From Baffinella frigidus (lineage: Eukaryota > Cryptophyceae > Cryptomonadales > Baffinellaceae), in assembly GCA_026770585.1 (NCBI GenBank), contig MU646360.1, forward strand, positions 965,499 to 978,370: 12,872 nucleotides of DNA, written 5' to 3'. This document shows, piece by piece, positions 4,301-9,054 of this stretch. The notes under the pieces are model-generated. The model made no database searches. It was not told the DNA's origin and was given only the letters and a program-made list of their open reading frames with translations. Both the position numbers and the translations under genes were made by a program. The number at the start of each line of letters is the position of its first letter. The first letter of the stretch is position 1.

Positions 4301-6373
4301 GGGCAGGCTTGGTCACGTACCTGCGGGATATCCCGCAGGTACGTGACCAAACGCCCCTATTTGTGTGAAAATTACTACCCGCCCTTTTTTTCTTCTTGAC
4401 TTGTCAAAGAATCCCTGTTTTAAAATAGTCACACATCTAGCCTCGAGTGGTCCTTACACCACATACACAGGAACCGGTACAGAAGGAGTTATAAAATCCG
4501 TGCTTCGTTCGGTACAAAAAAGTGCCTACACAACACGGGGTATGGATTTACATTCGATTATCGGTACAAAACGAGCTGCGCAAGAGTTGTTCACGTGTAC
4601 CTAGGGGGCGACGGGGTCCGTAGCGGAAAGTGTGCTTTACCGCCTCTGCTTTACCGCCTCTGCTGGTCGCGCTGTTTGTCCTGATACCTAATCTGACGCC
4701 TATTTTTGGCGATGTTAGTCCTAACATTTTGGCGGTGCAAAATATGTAAATAATATGTCCAACTTAATATCATATGTCTTGACGTTTCTGTACATGGGCA
4801 GCGACTGGGTCCTTCTCGGAGAGGACGCGCGTGTGCTCCACCTCCAATTCCTCACAACACATTCACACACAAACCCCGGAACCAACGCGCCAAAAACCAG
4901 TTATCAAACTCACTTCTCGGTACCAAAAGCGCCAGAATTGAACAGCTCTTTCAACGAATCTGAAAGTCGTTTGAGTACCTGGGGAGCGACATAATATGTC
5001 CAACGTAATATGTCCAACGTAATATAAATAATATGTCCAACGTAATATAATATGTCTTGACGTTTCTGTACCTGGGGAGCGACGGGGTCCTTCGCGGAAA
5101 GCACGCGCGTGTGCTCCGCCTGGTTTGGGGTTTGGGGTTTGGGGTTTGGGGTTTGGGTTTTGGGGTTTGGGTTTTGGGGTTTGGGTTTTGGGGTTTGGGT
5201 TTTAGGGATTAGGGGGTTTAGGTTTAGGGGGTTTGGGGTCTAGGGTTTAGGGGGTTTGGGGTTTAGAGGGTCTAGGGTTTAGGGTTTAGGGTTTAGAGAT
5301 TTTAGGAATTAGGGTTTCGGGTTTTGGGATTAGGGATTAGGGTTTAGGGTCTAGGGTTTACCTCAAGCTCCTTCTCCGTGAGGACCAGCTGGTCAGCCGG
5401 CTTTACAATGACGGTTGTAGGCTCTACGTACCTGGGTTTGGGGTTTGGGGTTTGGGGTTTGGGGTTAGGGTGTTTTGTTTTCAAGATTTAGTGGTTTAGG
5501 GTTTAGGGTTTAGGGTTTAGGGTTTAAGGGTTCAGGGTTTATAGGTCAGCTGGCTTTACTATCACAGTCGTGGGTTCAACGCGCCCGGGTTTGGGTTTAG
5601 GGGTGAGGGGCTAGGGTTTTAGGGTGTGGGTTATGGGTTATGGGTGTAGGGTGGGGGGGCTTCTAGCTCTGTCGCATTCTATTTGGGCTAACCAATTTGT
5701 GAAGCCCGGGCTCTTTCCCGCTCCAAAGTTGACGAATTTGTACCGGAGACCCAGCATGCCAACTTGAGAATAGTATGCAGACTATTCTCAAGTTGGCATT
5801 TCTCAAGACTATTCTCAAGTTGACCCGAGTGAGGCGTCGCGACACTGTTGGGGAAGGGGCGCTTGGAGCTAACGCACGGCGGGAGGGTGAGTATCACCGT
5901 CGTGGGCTCCCAACTACCCTCACGGGAGGACCAAACCGTCCATGTTAAAATCTCGAAATACCTGGGCAGACCCCCTCCGAAAAAAGGGGTCTGCCATGGT
6001 AAATTCGAGAGTTTCACATCGACGGTTTGGTCCTCCCGTGAGAGTTGGTGGTCTACATGGGAGTCTTTGCCAGGAGACTCCTAGGAGTGAGGGGAAGGAC
6101 CCCACCCCCAACCCTCACCAGCCTGTGGATCCGGGGAGGTTCACGTTCGTGGAGTGAACACTGCGGAAGAGAACGCGGGGGGGGGATTCTCGGGCGGTGC
6201 CACGCCCGTGATGCTGACTCGCCAGCGACCCTGCCGCTGAAAGAGCAAGGAGGAAGGCTGGGGGGGGAATGTTCTTACCCGCCGCCCCCATCGTTGTCCG
6301 GGTTCTTGGCGGGCTTGGCGGGGGCATCGGTTTTTGCCTCCGACGGCTTCTTCGCTGGCTTCTTGACCGGCAT
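1218..6373 (-). CDS. DNAI1: Axonemal outer-arm dynein intermediate chain 1 (IC1/DNAI1-like), 5' part of a split gene
   Basis: Spliced gene on the minus strand: join of 6373-6279, 5431-5362, 5119-5072, 2695-2595 and 1333-1218. Every junction is GT-AG (donors GTAAGA, GTAAAC, GTACAG, GTCGCG; last GTGCGT) and phases agree: 2+1 nt, phase 0, phase 0, 2+1 nt. The join gives 143 codons that align almost without gaps, from memory of the family, to residues about 50-130 of Chlamydomonas IC78 and human DNAI1. Diagnostic strings are VKPADQLVLTEKELE, HTRVLSAKDPVAPQ, NIVRYSFREKTYKL and, across the last junction, HRDSEDGKR. The product is a structural subunit of the ciliary outer dynein arm; this region precedes the WD-repeat propeller, which is not in the window and should lie left of position 1. 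The family is about 680-700 residues long, so roughly a fifth is here. Extra exon copies inside the introns leave open whether this locus is the working gene or a degraded duplicate; I see no stop or frameshift in the chosen path. Confidence 0.8.
1444..1504 (-). pseudogene. Extra copy of DNAI1-like exon 5 (copy b), truncated
   Basis: 61 nt with an intact CAG acceptor that encode DSEDGKRIVAELEAHRVAAE, the same protein as the full exon. Nine codons differ from copy a and all nine differences are synonymous. After the final GAG the sequence turns into CCCCCGAAACCCG telomere-like text with no GT donor and reaches TGA after a few codons, so it cannot act as a normal internal exon. Confidence 0.8.
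1657..1717 (-). pseudogene. Extra copy of DNAI1-like exon 5 (copy c), truncated
   Basis: 61 nt, acceptor CCGAAAACAG, same 20-residue peptide as copies a and b; it differs from copy b at two synonymous sites. It is followed by GCGCCCGAAACCCG with no donor, so it keeps one more codon (CGC) of the ancestral exon than copies b and d. Confidence 0.8.
1864..1924 (-). pseudogene. Extra copy of DNAI1-like exon 5 (copy d), truncated
   Basis: 61 nt, acceptor CAG, peptide DSEDGKRIVAELEAHHVAAE. The only amino-acid change among the four copies is here: CGC to CAC (Arg to His), a CpG-transition type change. It is the first exon 5 acceptor met when transcribing from exon 4, yet like b and c it has no GT donor after GAG. 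Confidence 0.8.
2358..2419 (-). pseudogene. Partial copy of DNAI1-like exon 4 (3' half)
   Basis: Reads LDPSVEQCALHFEM, then GGNLMH and AG|GTCTAG. It matches the second half of exon 4 with one change (Glu to Gly, GAG to GGG). The donor position is conserved, but the first half is replaced by an unrelated CCTAGGACC-type repeat (2420-2480). Confidence 0.85.
2595..2695 (-). CDS. DNAI1: DNAI1-like exon 4
   Basis: 101 nt. The acceptor follows a pyrimidine-rich tract (CCCCTGACCCCCCCGG, then CTCGCGCAG). It encodes NIVRYSFREKTYKLDPSVEQ, then CALHFEMEGNLMH plus AG before the GT donor. This is the best-conserved part seen: NIVR-[YF]-[SN], a lysine-rich stretch, P-x-VEQ-x-x-x-HF/HY and G-x-L-[ML]-H are shared with IC78 / DNAI1. 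It is the only complete one of three copies, and its phase (two bases left) fits exon 5 exactly. Confidence 0.88.
2771..2833 (-). pseudogene. Partial copy of DNAI1-like exon 4 (5' half) with in-frame stop
   Basis: Reads DIVRYSFREQTPKLHPSVEQ and then TGA (plus 2771-2773). The acceptor has mutated from GCGCAG to GCGCAAG, which would shift the frame. The flanks 2834-2910 repeat the intron sequence that precedes the intact exon (GGGGTCCGAAACCGG and CAACCCTCAAGC), so exon plus upstream intron was duplicated and then broken. Confidence 0.85.
2957..3144. mobile_element. 188-bp foldback MITE bounded by TA
   Basis: The ends TAGAGCTATTCCGGTAGGAC and their reverse complement form inverted repeats that pair perfectly for about 35 bp and, with a few changes (TTCGAGACTTC against TTCGAGATTTC), for about 65 bp. 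The left arm has an internal CGAGACTT triplication. TA at both outer edges fits the TA target duplication of Tc1/mariner-type elements, though the palindrome makes the exact edge ambiguous. There is no transposase. It sits in the intron between exons 3 and 4. Confidence 0.85.
3297..3352 (+). repeat. G-run tract
   Basis: Long G runs (8 and 11) mixed with GGGTGGGTGGG. The beginning, GGGGTCCGAAATCGGGG, is a divergent copy of the intron flank seen beside exon 4 at 2705 and 2840, so the tract grew from duplicated intron sequence. G-quadruplex formation is plausible, and the homopolymer lengths may not be reliable. Confidence 0.6.
3435..3580. mobile_element. 146-bp MITE, copy 1
   Basis: Terminal inverted repeats of about 33 bp: left ATTTCATATCGAAACACTTA, right end reverse-complemented ATCTCATACGCAAACACTTG. 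A subterminal inverted pair (TTTACTACAC / GTGTAGTAAT) makes most of the element self-complementary. A second copy with the same 146-bp length lies at 8577-8722; the shared core includes GTAATATTAAAGCAAACGTG. It is AT-rich against GC-rich surroundings and non-coding. The copies differ at roughly 15-20 percent of sites by eye. Confidence 0.9.
3682..3915 (-). pseudogene. Scrambled fragments of DNAI1-like exon 3
   Basis: Three pieces. 3682-3705 reads VFSEEAPQ followed by the GTACAG donor, the end of exon 3 with an internal deletion. 3772-3798 reads AAGGAGCTGGATGACGGAGC, the start of exon 3 with a one-base insertion. 3897-3915 reads AAGGAGCTGGAGGCGGAGC, coding KELEAE without interruption. In the last two the codons of exon 2's end (KELE) and exon 3's start (AE) are contiguous. 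Confidence 0.65.
4048..4095 (-). pseudogene. Extra copy of DNAI1-like exon 3 (copy e)
   Basis: Exactly 48 nt, like exon 3, reading LEHTRVLSEKDPVAPQ before a GTACAA donor. Differences from the main copy are mainly third-position plus Ala to Glu. The upstream side is altered (CAGAAAGGTGTG), so a normal in-phase acceptor is not obvious. Confidence 0.75.
4121..4215 (-). repeat. 95-bp dispersed repeat, copy B (inverted partner of 816-910)
   Basis: Reverse-complement match to 816-910 along its whole length, including GCCTACCGTAGGGTCCTAGG and GAAGTCCGCTGTGTG. It abuts the exon 3 copy at 4048-4095. The two copies in opposite orientation could support inversion of the 3.2 kb between them. Confidence 0.8.
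4309..4350. repeat. Perfect 42-bp palindrome
   Basis: TTGGTCACGTACCTGCGGGA is followed at once by its exact reverse complement, centred between 4329 and 4330 at GATATC, with no spacer. The first bases outside (C at 4308, A at 4351) do not pair. A spacerless perfect palindrome suggests a very young event or a functional site. It lies in the intron between exons 3 and 4. Confidence 0.97.
4601..4644 (-). pseudogene. Decayed copy of DNAI1-like exon 3 (copy d)
   Basis: Matches GGACCCCGTCG and the GTACAC donor of exon 3, but a short deletion removes the TRV codons and CAG at the end has become TAG. It is followed on plus by a 14-bp tandem pair TTTACCGCCTCTGC at 4636-4663. Confidence 0.6.
4794..4853 (-). 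pseudogene. Extra copy of exon 3 fused to the end of exon 2 (copy c)
   Basis: Reads EELE followed directly by VEHTRVLSEKDPVAAH and a GTACAG donor. EELE corresponds to KELE, the last codons of exon 2, so here the exon 2 / exon 3 border has no intron. The 48-nt exon 3 part (4794-4841) is in frame. A possible acceptor is TGTGAG just upstream of GAATTGG. Its downstream intron start (CAGAAACGTCAAGACATATG) matches that of the main exon 3. Confidence 0.75.
4979..4990 (-). pseudogene. 12-nt remnant of DNAI1-like exon 3 (copy b)
   Basis: Only GTCGCTCCCCAG followed by a GTACTC donor remains (VAPQ). It lies 93 bp downstream of the main exon 3 in transcription order and is flanked by the AATATGTCCAACGT tandem. 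Confidence 0.55.
4992..5059 (+). repeat. Short AT-rich tandem AATATGTCCAACGT
   Basis: TAATATGTCCAACG occurs at 4992-5005 and 5006-5019, again after a short AATA-rich interruption, and a related copy lies at 4752-4765. It is part of the intron that follows exon 3; the copy at 4752 follows the extra exon 3 at 4794, so exon and intron start were duplicated together. Confidence 0.8.
5072..5119 (-). CDS. DNAI1: DNAI1-like exon 3
   Basis: 48 nt, phase 0 on both sides, AEHTRVLSAKDPVAPQ, between acceptor CCAAACCAG and donor GTACAG. Joined to exons 2 and 4 it gives KELE-AEHTRVLSAKDPVAPQ-NIVR, which lines up residue for residue, without a gap, with the corresponding stretch of the family (TANNP-x-AP-[QK]-NIVR). 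At least six further full or broken copies lie between 3682 and 4990. Confidence 0.82.
5120..5361 (-). repeat. 242-bp intron made entirely of telomere-like repeats
   Basis: On the coding strand it opens GTAAACCCTAGACCC and closes CCCAAACCAG, with only CCCTAAA, CCCAAAA and CCCCAAA variants between. The donor GTAAACCC is a telomere unit (TAAACCC) behind a G, and the acceptor is a CCAAACC unit ending in AG. The intron lies exactly between KELE (exon 2) and AEHT (exon 3), a border that is uninterrupted in the copies at 4794-4853 and 3897-3915. Confidence 0.85.
5362..5431 (-). CDS. DNAI1: DNAI1-like exon 2
   Basis: 70 nt: one base completing a Gly codon, then YVEPTTVIVKPADQLVLTEKELE up to the GTAAAC donor. 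The acceptor is CCCAAACCCAG, again telomere-like. The string IVKPADQL-x-L-[ST]-E-x-[ED]-L matches the IVKP-x-[ND]QL part of the Chlamydomonas protein. Two decayed relatives lie upstream in the same intron (5540-5580, 5889-5909). Confidence 0.82.
5432..5660 (-). repeat. Telomere-like TTTGGGG/TTTAGGG arrays around a dead exon 2 copy
   Basis: TTTGGGG units at 5436-5465, TTTAGGG units at 5490-5540, and looser TTTAGGGG text at 5585-5660, G-rich on plus. All are in intron 1 and have the polarity of the other arrays of this gene. Confidence 0.85.
5540..5580 (-). pseudogene. Dead copy of DNAI1-like exon 2 (copy b)
   Basis: Reads VEPTTVIVKPAD and then L and TAA. Most differences from exon 2 in the shared codons are synonymous (for example GTC/GTG, AAG kept, CCG/CCA). 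Both splice sites are lost: the acceptor CCCAG has become CCCGG and the donor side has run into TATAAACCCTG telomere-like text. Confidence 0.8.
5719..5765. repeat. Dispersed repeat, copy 1 (partner at 6642-6687)
   Basis: AAAGTT-ACG-TTTGTACCG and CCAGCATG-CAACTT appear in the same order at 5719-5765 and 6642-6687, about 80 percent alike by eye. Copy 1 lies in intron 1 and runs straight into the hairpin at 5756; copy 2 lies in the inter-gene region. In both, a minus frame reads ACW / TCW, then GTN, but no gene context supports coding. Confidence 0.7.
5756..5822. repeat. Perfect 19-bp inverted repeat with an extra arm copy
   Basis: ATGCCAACTTGAGAATAGT (5756-5774) and its exact reverse complement (5781-5799) are separated by ATGCAG. 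A further partial copy of the right arm, ACTATTCTCAAGTTG, follows at 5808-5822. The stem-loop is strong, but there is no T-run or other terminator sign. Confidence 0.92.
5889..5909 (-). pseudogene. Remnant of DNAI1-like exon 2 (copy c)
   Basis: EPTTVIL in 21 nt, differing from exon 2 mainly at third positions (ACG/ACA, GTG/GTC, ATA/ATT), with neither splice site kept. It sits next to the 5911-6047 hairpin. Confidence 0.55.
5911..6047. mobile_element. Long imperfect hairpin / foldback element
   Basis: Left arm 5911-5974 and right arm 5986-6047 pair over about 62 bp with a few mismatches: CACGGGAGGACCAAACCGTC and GCAGACCCC pair perfectly with the right-arm strings GACGGTTTGGTCCTCCCGTG and GGGGTCTGC. 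The loop is CTCCGAAAAAA-like, about 11 nt. The shape fits a MITE or a pre-microRNA-like stem; no coding potential is conserved. Confidence 0.85.
6279..6373 (-). CDS. DNAI1: DNAI1-like exon 1 with start codon
   Basis: ATG at 6373 is preceded in frame by TAA five codons upstream, so this is the first possible Met. It encodes MPVKKPAKKPSEAKTDAPAK, then PAKNPDNDGGG plus two bases before the strong donor GTAAGA. If unspliced the frame stops at TAA (6275-6277). The lysine/proline/alanine-rich, low-complexity start resembles the basic N-terminus of algal IC1. The two leftover bases fit exon 2, which starts with the third. Assignment to this gene rests on phase, order and composition, since this part is poorly conserved in the family. 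Confidence 0.7.
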
Positions 6374-7081
6374 CTCACCGCTTCCGGCTTACGAGCACCG
6401 CCGCCCGTCCCTCACAACCCGCGAGGAAACCCTCCAGGGACCTGCCCGCTCCCGCCCGCCGGCTGTGGGTCCCGCCCAAACAACTCTCTCTCCCGCTAGC
6501 CGCTCCTCCGCTGCAGACGCCCTGACGCGCCGGAGATCACGGGGGCGGTCGAATGTGAGCTCCCGGTGACGCCTCCTAAGACGAAGAGCAACGCGCTGGA
6601 GAGCCGCGGGCCCTTCGAACTCTGTGAAGGCGGTTTGATTCCGCTCAAAGTTAACGGGTTTGTACCGCAAAACCAGCATGTCAACTTTTGGAGGATCACC
6701 AGTTTCAGTCAACGGATCATCACCCTTATGTTGCCACGGCAACTTTGGGAAACAGTGTGGCTCTCCCCGAGGAAAAGCTCAAAACCACCCTCGATTTGAT
6801 CCACTTCGGAAGTTTCTCAATACTTTAGACGTGATGGGGGGTCAATTGAAAGTCAACTAAACAAGAGAGGCAACAGTCACGGACCTTAAGTTGACATATT
6901 TCGTGGGAGTGAGGGTCGGGTGAGGGGGAAGATGACTTTTTCGATTGACCCCGCAGGTCCCGTAAAGCGCCTATCTGTGGCGCTCGGTGGGCTGGCATTC
7001 TCGGTGCGGAGGTCCTGAGGGGTGGCGGGGTGGCCCTGGTAGCGTCTGTGGCAGGGGAGGGGTCGGCGGGCGGCGCCAAGG
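6374..7081. promoter_or_regulatory. Probable divergent inter-gene region
   Basis: About 700 bp between the minus-strand ATG at 6373 and a possible plus-strand ATG at 7082. It lacks telomere-like repeats, is GC-rich at both sides and AT-richer at about 6640-6910. It holds copy 2 of a dispersed repeat (6642-6687). No clear TATA box or paired motif is visible, so a promoter role is inferred from position only. Confidence 0.4.
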
Positions 7082-7504
7082 ATGAAGCGCGATAACTCTC
7101 CAAGGGGTATTGGCCTGGCTGCGGCGATGACCCAGGCCGATTCGTTCAAGGGGACCAGGGGGGGAGAGAGGAAGAGGACGGAGAGCGCCTCAAAAGGGCG
7201 TGCCCCGCCAGAGCGCCCCGAGCCGCTCGCTGGCCGCAGCTACGGGCGGCAGGAGCACTGGGAGCAGGACGACGAGGAGAGCGGCAGCAGGTTGACAAGG
7301 TTGCACAGCTTCGGTGAGACTGTCGCGAGTTCTGCCTCGGAGTTTGGCCGGGGCTCCCCGCAGCGCGGCGGGGGCGAAAGATTCGGGCAGTTTGGGAAGG
7401 AGCGCAGCGGCAAGGGGAGGTTCGGCGAGGGCGGGAGGCACGTGGGCGGCACTTGGCCCGACCCTGCGTTCGGTCTACCCCAAACCCCAAACCTCAAACC
7501 CTAA
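7082..7504 (+). CDS. Possible first exon of a plus-strand gene, product unknown
   Basis: An open frame of 140 codons begins MKRDNSPRGIGLAAAMTQAD; an in-frame TAG at 7040-7042 precedes it. The product is hydrophilic, rich in Gly, Arg, Ser and Glu (ERKRTES, HWEQDDEESG, ERFGQFGKERSG) and probably disordered, with no domain I recognise. The last codons run into CCAAACCCCAAACC telomere-like repeats, so the true exon should end earlier; TTCG|GTGAGA near 7311 and GGCAC|GTGGGC near 7441 are possible donors. GC-rich DNA opens many frames, and the minus strand has three rivals here, so coding is unproven. Confidence 0.35.
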   Translation: MKRDNSPRGIGLAAAMTQADSFKGTRGGERKRTESASKGRAPPERPEPLAGRSYGRQEHWEQDDEESGSRLTRLHSFGETVASSASEFGRGSPQRGGGERFGQFGKERSGKGRFGEGGRHVGGTWPDPAFGLPQTPNLKP

Positions 7505-7513
7505 ATCTGAACC

Positions 7514-7545
<32 letters not shown>

Positions 7546-7790
7546 ACCCTAAACCCTGAACCCTGAACCCTAAAACCTGAACCCTGCACCCTAAACCCTA
7601 ACGCCTGAACCACACACAAAGCCCCCACAAACGAACCGAAGGGTTCAGGGTTCACGGTTTAGGGTTTGGTGGTTGCAGGGCTTTAGGGTGTAGGGTTTAG
7701 GTTTAGGGGGTTAGGGGTTAGGGGTTCGGGGGTCGGGTTCAGATTTCAGGGTTCTGGCTTTTAGGGTCTAGGTTTCAGGGTAAGATTGAA
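7476..7790. repeat. Inverted telomere-like block: CCCTAAA then TTTAGGG
   Basis: C-rich units (AACCCTCAACCC, CCCTAAA, CCCTGAACC) at 7476-7610 are followed after a short spacer by G-rich units (GGGTTCAGGG, TTTAGGG, TTAGGGG) at 7638-7782. The two halves can pair into a long imperfect hairpin. The block marks the point where repeat polarity on plus changes from G-rich (left) to mostly C-rich (right). Confidence 0.85.
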
Positions 7791-7865
7791 TTGAATATCA
7801 ACGTATTTAATAATTAAAAATCGACGTATCCTGGACTAATCCCAACGCCTCGAACTTCATAGGGA

Positions 7866-8023
7866 AACTCCGGGAAAGTTGGGTAGTTGCCCTACAGAAT
7901 TAGGTAGGACCTAGCTACCATAGGCCGTAGGGCTCCTAGGACCTCCTTTCCTACGAGCCCTCAGCCTACTGTAGGATGTCCTAGGCAATGCCGTAGGCGA
8001 AACTACCTTCATTTTCGGGAGTT
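7866..8023. mobile_element. Degenerate foldback element of the CCTAGGACC family
   Basis: The outer arms share AAACTCC-GGGAAA with the reverse complement of TTTTCGGGAGTTT, then GGTAGTT and CCTAC. Inside, CCGTAGGGCTCCTAGGACCT and TGTAGGATGTCCTAGGCAAT repeat the palindromic motif of the element at 8327-8461. Arms are imperfect; non-coding. Confidence 0.7.
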
Positions 8024-8073
8024 TTACGACTAAATTGACGATTTGCTCGTTCCGTGAGGGTTGGTGATACACG

Positions 8074-8156
8074 CTAACCCTAAACCCTGAACGCGAATGC
8101 CAGAAGAAACTGGCTTCAGGATTGTCCCCCGGTTCTAGGTTCAGGGTTTAGGGTTT
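8074..8156. repeat. Small telomere-like foldback
   Basis: CTAACCCTAAACCCTGAAC (8074-8092) pairs with GTTCAGGGTTTAGGGTT (8139-8155) over about 17 bp around a 46-bp unique loop that itself contains the stem GCCAG / CTGGC. A miniature version of the inverted block at 7476-7790. Confidence 0.75.
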
Positions 8157-8326
8157 AGGGGTTAGGGGTTAGGCTTGATTGGTGTCCTCAGGTAGGACCC
8201 TAATGCCTTGCAGACGTTTGGGGCGACCCCCCCCCCCCTCCATCCAGTCCCAAAGAGAACGTATGGCGGCCTTCTACACTCTAGGCTTCGCAGATCTGTC
8301 AGTTCATGTTCATAGGCTAACGGATC

Positions 8327-8461
8327 AAAAATGGGGTAGTTAGGCCTGCCTACGGAATTGCCTACCGTAGGCCGTAGGTCTCCTATGACCAAAAAGTCCT
8401 ATGATCTTGGCCTGCAGTAGGAGGTCCTAGGCAATGCCGCAGGCCTAACTACCCCATTTTT
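8327..8461. mobile_element. 135-bp foldback element
   Basis: AAAAATGGGGTAGTTAGGCC (left end) has an exact reverse complement at the right end; pairing continues through CTGC and ATTGCCTA with a small bulge. The middle carries CCGTAGGCCGTAGG and AGTAGGAGGTCCTAGG, shared with 7866-8023. No target duplication is clear and no protein is encoded. Confidence 0.88.
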
Positions 8462-8534
8462 AGTCCATTAACCTATTCATGTGTAATAAGCAATATTTTC
8501 TCTGTTCCGAGACATCTTATCAACCGATATTTCG

Positions 8535-8578
8535 ACCAGATTTCTGCTCGACATCTCCTTCGAAGCCCACTGTGTGAT
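8535..8578 (+). repeat. Dispersed repeat shared with 957-1002
   Basis: Same ordered strings as at 957-1002, ending AAGCCCACTGTGTGAT. It directly abuts the MITE starting at 8577, consistent with that element having inserted at or beside its end. Confidence 0.7.
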
Positions 8579-8722
8579 TTCATACGGAAACACTTATAAT
8601 TTATAAACTACTCCCTATGAAATTTACTTCACAAAACGATCTTTACTAGTAATATTAAAGCAAACGTGTAGTAATTTTGATTGAAATCCAGTTTATAAAT
8701 TATAAGTGCTTCCATATGAGAT
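8577..8722. mobile_element. 146-bp MITE, copy 2
   Basis: Same length, ends and core as 3435-3580. Here the terminal inverted repeats pair better: ATTTCATACGGAAACACTTA against ATCTCATATGGAAGCACTTA, both followed by TAATTTATAAACT. CACTTATAATTTATAA is itself nearly palindromic. No clear target duplication can be read. Confidence 0.9.
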
Positions 8723-8731
8723 TGGTATTCC

Positions 8732-8867
8732 ACTTAGCAGCCACCGGGGGCTTCACTGATACAGTCCATCTAAACGATTTGAACTGAAATCTTATCAATT
8801 GCCCTGGAACCTAACCGGAATTTCGCCTTGCAATCAAGGTGAAAAGGTCTTCGCTCGCTGCTAAGTG
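8732..8867. repeat. Segment bounded by 11-bp inverted repeats
   Basis: CACTTAGCAGC (8732-8742) and its exact reverse complement GCTGCTAAGTG (8857-8867) bound 136 bp that contain no recognisable gene. The segment directly abuts the next inverted-repeat element at 8868. Confidence 0.6.
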
Positions 8868-9006
8868 CACTGCCAGGCCGGAGATTTTGTAAAAGTCAAT
8901 TCACCCACAAAATCTGTCAACTTAGAAACGAGGTACCCAGATTGGGTAGTTCGAAAATCGATTTTCGCCTTGAGTTGACTAATATAAAAACTCCGCCCTG
9001 GCAGTG
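8868..9006. mobile_element. 139-bp element with about 32-bp inverted ends
   Basis: CACTGCCAGGCCGGAG at the left pairs with CTCCGCCCTGGCAGTG at the right with one mismatch; pairing continues through TTTT-TA-AGTCAA. The interior includes CGAAAATCGATTTTCG, a 16-bp perfect palindrome at about 8952-8967. Non-coding, MITE-like. Confidence 0.8.
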
Positions 9007-9054
9007 AAGTGGGTCATTGGTATTAAAAGTCTTCCTCTCAGAATGTCCGTCGAC

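Noticed and set aside
5378-5425. Plus-strand peptide family SAGFT-[MI]-TVVGST at 5391, 5546 and 5889
   Set aside because: At first it looked like a repeated surface-protein exon, but the minus frame of the same bases gives VEPTTVIVKPAD with splice sites and a match to dynein IC1.
6045-6569. 174-codon plus-strand frame
   Set aside because: It overlaps the hairpin arm and runs antisense through dynein exon 1; composition (Pro, Arg, Ser) is typical of chance frames in GC-rich DNA and no conserved motif is seen.
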